A stretch of DNA of 64,000 nt from Smallanthus sonchifolius (Eukaryota; Streptophyta; Magnoliopsida; Asterales; Asteraceae): contig CM042030.1 of NCBI GenBank assembly GCA_023525975.1, positions 30,684,350 to 30,748,349 on the forward strand. The letters run 5' to 3'. A program made the translations under genes and the position numbers. The notes under the pieces were generated by a model. It did no database searches, was not told where the DNA came from, and saw only the letters and a list, made by a program, of their open reading frames with translations. This document shows, piece by piece, positions 36,083 to 46,378 of this stretch. Within the stretch, counting starts at the first letter, position 1, and every line of letters begins with the position of its first letter.

Positions 36083-36220
36083 TGTGATTCCCTCAGATTT
36101 GTTGACATTCAAGGATAAAGTCTTCAATCACCCTCTAAATTGGCGGAATCAATTCAGAAATCAAATCCACATCAAAATTAACAAATCAAAGAAGAACAAT
36201 CTCAATACTATCAATCACAC
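36083..36220 (-). repeat. Element C: 5' LTR, inner part (138 bp)
   Basis: Matches 23781-23918 of the 3' LTR in exactly 138 bases and stops at CACAC, where B begins. The outer part continues at 59812. Confidence 0.95.
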
Positions 36221-36465
36221 TGTAACATTTCTGATTTTTGTCATCTGTAATTCAATTCAATGTGACACGTTTCAAATCTAAATTTAGTACACCGACTTGT
36301 TCTATTCGTACCAACAATTAAATACTATGTTTCAATACAAATCCACAAATTTTACAAGAGTATATCCTATTAAACTCTACATAAGTTCATATTTATACAA
36401 ATCTGTCAATACTGAAATTTGCAAGGACTGATTTTATAATTAAAATAAACAGAAACCCTAATAGG

Positions 36466-36590
36466 CATGGTCGCGCCTCATTTTGGCACGGTCGCGCCAA
36501 GTGCTATGGAACGGTCGCGCACCTTGCTTTGGAACGGTCGCGCCTGGTGCCTTGGCATGGTCGCGCCTCATATAGGCACGGTCGCGCCTC
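36466..36590. repeat. GGCACGGTCGCGCC array 1 in the B 5' LTR
   Basis: Six units as in A array 1. Several CpG positions differ from the 3' LTR copy (44063-44195) by C/T or G/A. Confidence 0.85.
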
Positions 36591-37194
36591 TCGTCAGTTG
36601 AAATGTAAATGCAGCCTTTAATCATAAAACCATTCGAATTCATAACCGTTTCACACTTTAACAAACCAAATTAAGGTTTTAATAATCATCTTTACGACGT
36701 ATTAGCCCAATCTTGTCGATCCCTCTCATAATCGTCGATCATCTTCATTGCAACAACGAATTCCTCCATTTCAATCCAAATTCTCTTAAGCAAACAAACA
36801 AACTACACCACTCGATCCTCTCTAAGGCTCCTGGACACGCTGGTTTAGTCAGGATTACAGCAGAAGACGCCGGAGATCAAACCGTCGTCGTCGGAACTCG
36901 TTTCTACCAAGCGCTATCAATTAATCATCTTTTCGGGTAATTGAAACCTTCCACACTTTCCTTTTAGTCTATAGATGCAAAGTCCTAACCTAATTTAGGC
37001 TTAGAATATCCAATTTAACATGAACCCGAATCTAGGGCTCATTCTAAAATGGTTTAATCGAACCCTGCTTCGAACACGTTTTAAATACAATTAATGCATT
37101 CAAATAGACTCGTAATAACCCCACAGATGAAAGCCCTATGAAATCCAACATTAACAATATAAGAATTAAGAAATTCGTTCCTGTTTTGGAACAG

Positions 37195-37455
37195 ACACAG
37201 TCGCGCTAGTTTTCTAGCGCGGTCGGGCTTCATGAGACATGGTCGCGCCGAATACCAACGCGGTCGTGCCTCACACACTCAGACCCGGTCATGCCTCTTG
37301 GCTAGACTTGGTCGTGCCTCAGAACCCTAGATACGGTCGTGCCTAGTGAACAACTTTGTTATGCCTTCTGTTTGATCTACACGGTCGCGCCCTGACTAGG
37401 ACGGTTGCGCCCGTGGTTCTAGCACGTTCGTGCCTTGTCCCAGGCACGGTCGTGT
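37195..37455. repeat. GGCACGGTCGTGCC array 2 in the B 5' LTR
   Basis: About ten degenerate units; the best is GGCACGGTCGTGTG near 37442. The 3' LTR counterpart at 44795-45027 is shorter. No TATA box as clear as in A follows. Confidence 0.8.
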
Positions 37456-38561
37456 GTGTGAGAAAAGTTTTGGCAGAATAATTATTTCCATATTTAAAAA
37501 AAAACAATAAATATTTCAGATTAACTTTTAAATAAAAAGAATTGATTTTATAAAGATTTATATTGACGTTATTTAAAAAGATCAAATTTCTATTCTAAAA
37601 TAAATAGAAATTATTTATTTAAAACGTACAAAATTTAATTTATATTTATTGTTAAACCCTACACTTAATTATTATTTACATAATTTATTTAAACATCTTT
37701 ATGAAAATAAAGTAAAGAAATTTATATGTAATATAAAACATCTAATACATTTTTATAACAAAATGACTACGTTACATATTTTATAAATAAATAATAAGGT
37801 AACAATTATTTATTTAATTTACATTTAAACAAAAATAATTTATTTAGATTATACTTAATTACCCCTAATCAAGTGAGTATTACATAGCCCCTTTTACTCT
37901 TTTACACTTTTTGGGGTGGAACATGAACACTATACAATACTATTGCTTACATTTACACAAACTATACAAATACAAATCCTCTTTACATTCATGTGTGCAA
38001 TTTGAGCCTTATGCCTGAGTGCTAGTTGTGCTAACTTTTGTGTGCGATTTATGTGCAATCATTAACTATTCAAGCCGACGGTAAACAATGATAGATCTAT
38101 TGAGTCTGACAAACCCTCCCAGATTGGGGTGATTGTTACCGACAACACAATTTTGCATGCTAGTTATAAAGGTTTGATTGTACTTGGTTACATAATAGCT
38201 GCTCTCCATAAATGCCTTATTTTATCATGTTATGTAAGGATTTGTTTATTTACAATCTATATGCTATCTATGTACAAACCTGTGTATGCTCACCAACTTT
38301 TTAGTTGACTTTATTTTATTCATGTTTCAGGTTCTAATGAGTGAGTTTGATCAAGACATGCTACACATAGGCTTTGGACTTAGTTAAATTTAAATAAAGA
38401 CTATTATGTATTTGTTTACGTACTTGTTTGAATTTGGTTGTGTTGAATTATTTGAAGTTAAATTTGATGATTAAAATATTGAAATCTAGTAAACCTTGTG
38501 TTCATGAACAGTCTACATGTCCCGTCCCGACGTTTCCGCTGTCGGTTGGGGTGTGACAGAT

Positions 38562-38573
38562 TGGTATCAGAGC
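38562..38573 (+). promoter_or_regulatory. Element B primer binding site
   Basis: TGGTATCAGAGC, 3 bases after the LTR end at 38558. Confidence 0.92.
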
Positions 38574-39272
38574 CTTGGTTATAGGGAACAAGGTTATTAG
38601 ACACCCTTGACCTAGACTATAACTTTAGGACACCCACTTATGCCATGCTTCATGATTATGTGATATGTGCTACATGCTATGTGTTACATGCTATGTGCTA
38701 CATGTTTTCTATGATTGATTATTATTTCATTTTTGATGCCTTACTTGTTAAAAATTTATGACTTATTATACTATACTTAAATAATAAATTAAATAAACAA
38801 TATCCATACCTTTACCCTAAGCCTCATAACCTTCTTATCTACTTCTTTATCATCATCCTCTTAGCATGTGGAAACTCCATGGATCTAAATCTATAAAATT
38901 TCTTTATTTCCTCGTTAAGGTTTTTAAACTTTGTTAATTATTTGAGGACACGTGCAATCTGGAAAGGTGACACCTGTATTATGGGTTTTCTGTCTAGGTA
39001 AGCATTTCGCATAAATCCCAATCAACCGAGGGACCCGTATGCTTTCCTGGGAATTCCCGGGATGAGTGTTTACTTATAGGCTAAAGCATGTCTCCTTGAA
39101 AAATTATATGAGTTTAATTAACCTTAATGTGTCATAGTATTCAAGTGATTATATCACTATTTGAGTACAATCCAAAGCATGATTAACTATTTTATTTGTT
39201 ATCTTATTAATTTAAATCCAAACAACATTCATGAGTTCTTACATCTTTTCTTGTGTTGTGCAATTCTGTAGA
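38574..39272 (+). other. Element B leader
   Basis: About 700 bases without a gene, collinear with the A leader. The conserved block at about 38975-39105 contains CCTGGGAATTCCCGGG (about 39045-39060), a near-perfect palindrome. Confidence 0.6.
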
Positions 39273-41033
39273 ATGCCTCCCCGTCGTGCTACCGTGACCA
39301 ACAACAACACCGATATTGCTACCATCCTTGCACAACTTGTGAATCAACTCACTCAAGCTAATGGGGCCGCCAATGGTAACCATGGAGCTAATGGGGGTGG
39401 TGGTGCCAACCCACCACAATGCACCTTCAAACACTTCAACTCATGTAATCCTCTTAAGTTCTATGGTACTGAAGGAGCTACGGGACTTCTTCAATGGTTC
39501 GAAAGTATTGAAAATACCTTCCTCAATAGTGACTGCCCCGATAACCTCCGTGTTCGTCATGCCACAAGTGTCTTACAAAAACGGGCACTCACGTGGTGGA
39601 ATGGGGAAAAGAGGAATAGAGGTGTGGAAGTAGCAATGGCCTTACCTTGGGATGAGGTTAAAAGGCTAATGACCGAAGAATTTTGTCCTCGAAATGAGGT
39701 AAAGAAACTGGAAGCCGAGTTTTGGGATCTTGCCCAAGATGGTGGTGAAAGTCTAGCCTATACAACTCGGTTCCACGAGTTGAGTCTCCTTGTGCCTCAT
39801 ATGGTCACACCTTTATCCCGCTGCATTGAAAAGTATATTGGTGGACTACCTAGGCAAATTCAAGATACTGTCTTAGGGAGAAATCCCGCAACACTTGAAG
39901 ATGCTATCCGCTTATTTACTACATTAACCGACAACCATGTGAAAGCGGGAACTCTGACTAGAAAAGGCACCAAGAAAGTTCTCAACACCACAACTCCTCC
40001 CGTACACATCAAAGAAGCCACAACTAAACCCTCTCGTAATAATAAGAAAAGAAAGGCTAGAAACTATGCTATGGTCACACCTGCTATCCATGTTAACCAA
40101 GTTGCACCTATGGTTCAAGCACCAACCAAAAAGCCATATGTTGGGATCTACCCACTCTGTGCCACCTGCAACTATCACCATCTCCAAAACATCCCATGTC
40201 GCCTTTGCACTCACTGTGGGAAATATGGCTATACAGTCAATGTCTGTAGAGCCAAAGCACTTGCAGGCCAAGTCAACCAACCAAATCGAATCAACCCACA
40301 AGTGGTAAATCAAGGTGTTCCAGCTATTGCAAATGGGCGTGCTTGTTATGAATGTGGTAACCCAAATCATTTCCGTGATGAGTGCCCAAGGTTAATCAAT
40401 GCTAGACAAGGCGGAGCTCGTGGGCGTGCTTTCAACATAAACGCCAATGAAGCTCGAGCCAACAATGATGTGGTCAACGATACGTTCCTTGTTAATAGTC
40501 AATATGCCTCCATTTTATTTGATACCGGTGCCGATAAAAGTTTTGTGTCACTTAAATTTGAATCCTTACTTGCAAAGACACAATCCCAATTAGAGAAAAC
40601 CTTCACCGTCGAAGTAGCAACTGGCGACTCACTTACAATTGACTCTGTTATTCACGACTGCTCGCTAGAACTTAATGATCATACATTTCCAATCAACCTT
40701 GTACCAATGCTACTAGGGAGTTTTGATATCATCATAGGCATGGATTGGCTATCAAATCATCATGCCGAGGTCATCTGTTTCGAGAAGTGCATCCGAATAC
40801 CTTTACCGTCGGGAGAAACGTTAAGAGTCTTTGGTGAAAAGCCTTGCAAAGGACTCAAGTTAATGTCATGCACTACCGCCCAAAAGTACTTACGAAAGAA
40901 GTACGTAGCCTTCTTAGCTCATGTGGTTCAAAAGGATGTCAAAGAGAAGAGTATCCAAGACATTCCCATCATTCGGGATTTCCCGAAGTATTTCCCGAAG
41001 ATCTATCCGGTCTTCCACCCGTTCGACAAGTAG
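39273..41033 (+). CDS. gag: Element B gag-protease, frameshifted at its end
   Basis: Starts MPPRRATVTN at 39273; an in-frame ATG at 39231 exists but A starts at the later one. It contains the gag domain, two CCHC knuckles and the protease motif LFDTGADKSFVS (about 40515). The first knuckle reads CTHCGKYGYTVNVC, so its zinc-binding His is Tyr. The second, CYECGNPNHFRDEC, is intact. The frame runs past the protease (MDWLSNHHAEV, about 40740) and is lost about 40980-41000 by a one-base deletion relative to A, so the last residues to 41033 are out of frame. Confidence 0.9.
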   Translation: MPPRRATVTNNNTDIATILAQLVNQLTQANGAANGNHGANGGGGANPPQCTFKHFNSCNPLKFYGTEGATGLLQWFESIENTFLNSDCPDNLRVRHATSVLQKRALTWWNGEKRNRGVEVAMALPWDEVKRLMTEEFCPRNEVKKLEAEFWDLAQDGGESLAYTTRFHELSLLVPHMVTPLSRCIEKYIGGLPRQIQDTVLGRNPATLEDAIRLFTTLTDNHVKAGTLTRKGTKKVLNTTTPPVHIKEATTKPSRNNKKRKARNYAMVTPAIHVNQVAPMVQAPTKKPYVGIYPLCATCNYHHLQNIPCRLCTHCGKYGYTVNVCRAKALAGQVNQPNRINPQVVNQGVPAIANGRACYECGNPNHFRDECPRLINARQGGARGRAFNINANEARANNDVVNDTFLVNSQYASILFDTGADKSFVSLKFESLLAKTQSQLEKTFTVEVATGDSLTIDSVIHDCSLELNDHTFPINLVPMLLGSFDIIIGMDWLSNHHAEVICFEKCIRIPLPSGETLRVFGEKPCKGLKLMSCTTAQKYLRKKYVAFLAHVVQKDVKEKSIQDIPIIRDFPKYFPKIYPVFHPFDK

Positions 41034-42169
41034 AATTTCGCATTGACCTCATACCCGGAGCTAACCCCGTGGCAAGAGCTCCTTACCGCCTTGCACCTTC
41101 TGAAATGCAAGAACTTGCAAGTCAACTCCAAGAGCTCTCCGACAAGTGTTTCATTTGTCCAAGTCATTCACCGTGGGGTGCACCCGTCTTATTCGTCAGG
41201 AAGAAGGATGGATCATTCCGCATGTGTATTGACTACCGCGAACTCAACAAACTCACCATCAAGAACCGTTATCCCTTGCCTAGAATTGATGATCTCTTTG
41301 ATCAACTTCAAGGTTCTACTTGCTTCTCGAAGATTGATCTTCGATCTGGTTATCACCAACTCCGTGTACAAGAGGAAGATATTCCAAAGACTGCTTTCCG
41401 AACAAGGTATGGTCACTACGAGTTCATGGTCATGCCTTTTGGACTAACCAATGCACCCGCGGTCTTCATGGACCTCATGAATCGTGTGTGTAAACCGTAC
41501 CTTGATCAATTTGTGATCGTCTTCATTGACGATATCTTAATCTACTCCAAGACTAAAGCCGACCATGAGCAACACCTTAGATTGGTTTTGGACCTCTTCC
41601 GGAAGGAACAACTATATGCCAAATTCTCCAAATGCGAATTTCGGCTAAAGGAAGTTCAATTTCTTGGTCATATCGTCAACGACAAGGGAATCCATGTTGA
41701 TCCTGCTAAGATCGAAGCTGTTAAGAATTGGAATCCCCTGAAGACCCCCACTGAAGTTCGTTCATTTCTCGGTCTTGCAAGATATTATCGTCGTTTCATC
41801 TCAAATTTCTCTAAGATTGCTGTCCCTCTTACCGCTTTGACCCACAAGGGTAAAACTTATGAATGGGGACCAAAACAAGAAGAAGTTTTCCAAACTCTCA
41901 AGCAAAAGTGCAATGCTCCTATTTTGACTCTCCCTGATGGGAATGATGATTTAGTTGTCTACTGTGATGCTTCCAACCAAGGTATCGGTTGTGTCCTCAT
42001 GCAACGAGGCAAAGTAATTGCTTATGAATCAAGGCAACTTAAGATTCATGAGAAGAATTATACGACGCACGATCTCGGGTTGGGTGCGGTCGTATTCGGA
42101 TTAAAGATTTGGAGACATTACCTCTATGGCACCAAGTGTGTGGTGTTCACCGACCACAAAAGTCTCTAA
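40992..42169 (+). pseudogene. pol: Element B pol: reverse transcriptase and RNase H
   Basis: Continues in the +2 frame after the shift; the ORF is open from 40844, but its first part is antiparallel to the gag frame and not real. The RT is intact in appearance, with CIDYRELN, LRSGYHQL and FIDDILIYS (about 41520). RNase H has YCDASNQGIGC (about 41950), but the second acidic site reads HDLGLGAVV where A has HDLELGAVV. This removes the position normally held by a catalytic Glu. A one-codon deletion is seen at KQKCNAP. It ends at TAA 42167-42169 where A has a sense codon. Confidence 0.88.
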
Positions 42170-43786
42170 CATATCTTCAACCAAAAGGAACTCAATATGA
42201 GGCAACGACGTTGGGTTGAACTCCTTAACGACTATGACTGCGAGATTCGTTACCATCCCGACAAAGCGAATGTTGTAGCTGACGCTTTGAGTCGAAAGGA
42301 CCATGTCATGCTTCAATGTGTCCGAATTCAAACCGACATTCAAAATCGCATCTTAGAAGCTCAACACCTCTCAGTCACCGAGGGTAACATGTACGAGGAA
42401 ATGTCGTGTGGTGTTGAACTTCCGCTTGAATCAAAACCCAATGGCTTACTTTATTACTTGAACCGTATTTGGGTTCCCGATCGCGATGATCTCCGTACAT
42501 TTCTCATGAACGAGGCTCACAAGACTCGTTATTCTATTCATCCTGGTGTGGATAAAATGTACCAAGATCTTCACCAACAATATTGGTGGCCCGGTATGAA
42601 GAAAGACATTGCTCTCTATGTTGCCAAATGTCTAACTTGCACCAAAGTCAAAGCCGAACATCAACGTCCTTCTGGCATACTCGAACAACCGGAAATTCCC
42701 GTGTGGAAATGGGAGAACTTAGCTATGGATTTCCTTACCAAACTCCCTCGCACCTCAAGTGGTTATGATAGCATTTGGGTGATCATTGACCGTCTCACCA
42801 AATCTGCTCATTTCTTGCCTATCCGTGAAGACTATCGGGTTGAGAAACTAGCCCGAATTTACGTTGACGAAATTATGATACGTCACGGTGTTCCCTTAAA
42901 CATAATCTCCGATAGAGATGCTCGGTTCACCTCTCGTTTTTGGCAATCTCTCCAAACTGCTCTTGGTACACGATTGGATTTGAGCACGGCCTACCATCCC
43001 CAAACTGATGGTCAGAACGAGCGAACAATCCAAACTCTTGAGGATATGCTTAGAGCTTTTGTAATTGATTTTGGTGGCAATTGGGATTCACATCTATCCC
43101 TAATCGAGTTCTCCTACAATAATAGCTACCACACGAGTATCAACATGGCTCCATTTGAAGCCCTCTATGGTCGCAAGTGTCATTCTCCTATCTGTTGGAA
43201 CGAGATTGGTGAAGTACAAATCATCGGTCCCGAACTAATTCAAGAAACATCCGACAAGATTATCCAAATCCGTGACAACATTCGAGTAGCGAGAAGTCGG
43301 CAAAAGAGTTATGCCGACAAACGACGAAAACCCTTGGAATTCCAAGTTGGTGACCTTGTTCTTCTAAAGGTGTCTTCGTGGAAGGGTGTGATCCATTTTG
43401 GAAAGAAAGGCAAATTAGCACCTCGCTATGTGGGTCCATTTAAGATCCTTGAAAGGATTGGGAAAGTGGCTTACAAACTCGACTTACCTCCATCACTTGG
43501 CAATGTGCATCCTACTTTTCACGTGTCTAATCTGAAGAAATTTCTTGCTGACGAAAATCTTCACATACCTCTTGACGACGTTCACATTGACGAAACGATG
43601 CACTTCGTTGAGAGACTGGTAGAAATCATGGATCGTGAGATCAAACAGCTCAAGCGAAGCCGTATTCCTATTGATAAAGTTCGTTGGGAATCTAAACGTG
43701 GTCCTGAGTTTACTTGGGAACGAGAGGACCAAATGAAGCTCAAGTACCTCCATCTCTTCACTGATGCCGTCACTTCCACTAGCTAA
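42170..43786 (+). CDS. pol: Element B integrase with chromodomain
   Basis: Open from the ATG at 42197 for 529 codons, in frame with the part before the TAA. Order: the end of RNase H (DYDCEIRYHPDKANVVADALS), the HHCC zinc finger (about 42540-42645), the integrase core with acidic residues at MDF (about 42727) and SDRDA (about 42910) and the DGQNERT motif, GPY/F (about 43425), and the chromodomain tail PEFTWEREDQMKLKYLHLF. Integrase inserts the cDNA, and the tail is held to target heterochromatin. It looks complete as a C-terminal module. Confidence 0.9.
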   Translation, partial: HIFNQKELNMRQRRWVELLNDYDCEIRYHPDKANVVADALSRKDHVMLQCVRIQTDIQNRILEAQHLSVTEGNMYEEMSCGVELPLESKPNGLLYYLNRIWVPDRDDLRTFLMNEAHKTRYSIHPGVDKMYQDLHQQYWWPGMKKDIALYVAKCLTCTKVKAEHQRPSGILEQPEIPVWKWENLAMDFLTKLPRTSSGYDSIWVIIDRLTKSAHFLPIREDYRVEKLARIYVDEIMIRHGVPLNIISDRDARFTSRFWQSLQTALGTRLDLSTAYHPQTDGQNERTIQTLEDMLRAFVIDFGGNWDSHLSLIEFSYNNSYHTSINMAPFEALYGRKCHSPICWNEIGEVQIIGPELIQETSDKIIQIRDNIRVARSRQKSYADKRRKPLEFQVGDLVLLKVSSWKGVIHFGKKGKLAPRYVGPFKILERIGKVAYKLDLPPSLGNVHPTFHVSNLKKFLADENLHIPLDDVHIDETMHFVERLVEIMDREIKQLKRSRIPIDKVRWESKRGPEFTWEREDQMKLKYLHLFTDAVTSTS

Positions 43787-43810
43787 ATTTCGATACGAAA
43801 TTCCCTCAAC

Positions 43811-43820
43811 ATGGGGATAC
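43811..43820 (+). promoter_or_regulatory. Element B polypurine tract
   Basis: ATGGGGATAC, directly before the 3' LTR at 43821; one base differs from A. Confidence 0.7.
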
Positions 43821-45257
43821 TGTAACATTTCTGATTTTTATCATCTGTAATTCAATTCAATGTGACACATTTCAAATCCAAATTTAGTACACTGACTTGT
43901 TCTATTCGTACCAACAATTAAATACTATGTTTCAATACAAATCCACGAATTTTACACGAGTATATCCTATTAAACTCTACATAAGTTCATATTTATACAA
44001 ATCTGTCAATACTGAAATTTACAAGGACTGATTTTATAAATAAATAAACAGAAACCCTAATAGGCACGGTCGCGCCTCGTTCTGGCACGGTCACGCCAAG
44101 TGCTATGGAACGGTCACGCGCCTTGCTTTGGAACGGTCGCGCCCGGTGCCTTGGCACGGTCGCGCCTCATATAGGTATGGTCGCGCCTCTCGTCAGTTGA
44201 AACGTAAATGCAGCCTTTAATCGCAAAACCATTCAAATTCATAACCGTTTCACACTTTAACAAACCAAATTAAGGTTTTAATCATCATCTTTACGACGTA
44301 TTAACCAAATCTTGTCGATCCCCCTCATAACCGTCGATCATCTTCATTGCAACCACGAATTCCTCCATTACAATCCAAATTCTCTCAAGTAAACAAACAA
44401 ATTACACCACTCGATCCTCTCTAAGGCTTCTGGACACACTGGTTTAGTCGGGATTGTAGCAGAAGACGTCGGAGATCAAACTGTCGTCGCCGGAACTCGT
44501 TTCTACCAAGCGCTATCAATTAATCATCTTTTCGGGTAATTGAAACCTTCCACACTTTCCTTTTAGTCTATAGATCCAAAGCCCTAACCTAATTTGGGCT
44601 TACAATATCCAATTTAACATGAACCCGAATTTAGGGCTCATTCTAAAATGGTTTAATCGAACCCTGCTTCGAACACGTTTTAAATACAATTAATGCATTC
44701 AAATAGACTCGTAATAACCCCACAGATGAAAGCCCTATGAAATCCAACATTAACAATATAAGAATTAAGAAATTCGTTCCTGTTTTGGAACAGATACGTT
44801 ATAGCGCGGTCGTGCTTCATGAGACACGGTCGCGCCGAATACCAACGCGGTCATGCCTAACACACTCAGACCCGGTCATGCCTCTTGGCAAGACTTGGTT
44901 GTGCCTCAGAATCCTAGACACGGTCGTGCCTGGACCAGACACGGTCGTGCCTAGTGAACAGCTTTGTTATGCCATCTGTTTGATCAACACGGTCGCACCC
45001 TGACTAGCACGGTCGCGCCTGTGTGTGTAAATAATAGTTTGATCAAATTTCTATTCTAAAATAAATAGAAATTATTTATTTAACACGTACAAAATTTAAT
45101 TTATATTTATTATTAAACCCTACACTTAATTATTATTTACACAATTTATTTAAACATCTTTATGAAAATAAAGTAAAGAAATTTATATTTAATATAAAAC
45201 ATCTAATACATTTTTATAACAAAATGACTATGTTACATATTTTATAAATAAATAATA
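43821..45257 (+). repeat. Element B: 3' LTR, first part
   Basis: Matches 36221 onward. It contains both repeat arrays (44063-44195 and 44795-45027); a deletion after the second array relative to the 5' LTR removes about 80-100 bases near 45030. It stops at TAATA, the target duplication of F. The small ORF 44737-45003 is array sequence. Confidence 0.93.
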
Positions 45258-45791
45258 TGTTGATGCACTTTCCGGTGACAACACTCTGGATAGAGTCTTA
45301 GTTTTGTATGTCTAATGTCTGTATTTTATCTTTGTATGTTAGAGTCATTATGTAAAAGTTTATCGAGTTGTATTTACTTTTACTTGATGTTGTGTTAATT
45401 TCTTCTAAGTGTTTTGCGCACTTACATGTGCGCAGGAGAAAGCTCCTGCGTACTTAGCAAGTACGCAAGAACACCTCTGCGTACTTGTTAAGTACGCAAG
45501 AGCAATTGGTGCTGCGCACTTGTTAAGTGCGCAGGCATCAGGTCAGTATAAATAGGATAGGTTCACAGAAGCTAAGTACGCAGAACCAGTAGTTGAGTCG
45601 AACTCAGTTTTGCTAAGTACGCACATTCTGTAACCGTCGAGTGTTTATAATACAAAGAACGTTTGTTGAGACTCTTGTGTTCGGTTTACTTTGTTTAGTA
45701 AGACTCTCCACCTAGTCACGGGTATTCCGCACCCGGTTTGACTAGTAGACCACTTGCATGTGACGATCCGACACACGCGAAGGGACCTACA
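45258..45791 (+). repeat. Element F: 5' LTR, 534 bp
   Basis: TGTTGATGCACTTTCCGG...GGGACCTACA. Essentially identical to 58228-58761. Confidence 0.96.
45425..45554 (+). promoter_or_regulatory. Palindromes and TATA box of the F 5' LTR
   Basis: Four full palindromes of the form GCGYACTT-N3-AAGTRCGC or close (about 45425, 45458, 45488 and 45514-45532). TATAAATA is at 45547-45554, 14 bases after the last. Two more half units (AAGTACGCAGA, AAGTACGCACA) follow downstream. Confidence 0.8.
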
Positions 45792-45793
45792 AG

Positions 45794-45805
45794 TGGTATC
45801 AGAGC
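45794..45805 (+). promoter_or_regulatory. Element F primer binding site
   Basis: TGGTATCAGAGC, 2 bases after the LTR end. Confidence 0.95.
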
Positions 45806-46378
45806 GATTGCTCTTGAATTCGAGTGTTGCAAGTGAGTTTGGAGACGTTTTACTGAGTTTTACAAGCAAAAAGAGGTATTTTTGTTGATTTTTGTGATAA
45901 AAAAAGGGGTAGCTCTTGAGCACTTTTTTAGAAGCAAAAATCTCTCAAAAACCGATTTTTGTTGTGTATTTGTGTGTTTTGAGCATCAAAGGTTGGTTAG
46001 AAACTTGTTTCTTACCCTTTGGCTCAATTGCATTGATCATCAGACCAATTTTTGCCAACTCCGGCGAGTTTCTGGTCACCGGAAAAGGTTGGTGAGAGTT
46101 GCTGAAAAGGTGTCCTGCGTACTTACCATTTTTGGCAAAACGTACAGTTTTCTGCGTACTTGCTAAATACGCAAGAGTTATCTCCTGCGTACTTACAAGT
46201 GCGCAAGACTGAACTGCGAACTTAAGACATATCCTGCGTACTTAACAATTTACTCCTGCGTACTTACAAGTATGCAAGGGCAACTATTAAATACGCAAGA
46301 CCATTTCTTAAGTGCGCAAGGCCAATCTTAAGTGCGCAATTGCTTCTGACTTTTCTGATTTTTGACTAAGTGTTCACT
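45806..46378 (+). other. Element F leader with palindrome cluster
   Basis: Non-coding, about 570 bases. From 46105 to 46345 it contains at least eight full or half copies of the LTR unit, for example GCGTACTTGCTAAATACGC (about 46154) and GCGTACTTACAAGTGCGC (about 46186), directly upstream of the gag start. Confidence 0.75.

Larger units (their letters stand above)
36221..38558 (+). repeat. Element B: 5' LTR, 2338 bp
   Basis: TGTAACATTTCTG...GGGGTGTGACA, intact. The region 37781-37830 (AAATAATAAGGTAACAATTA) is the unoccupied version of the site that F uses in the 3' LTR. In the first 400 bases about 20 differences from the 3' LTR are counted by eye, mostly C/T and G/A. Confidence 0.93.
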
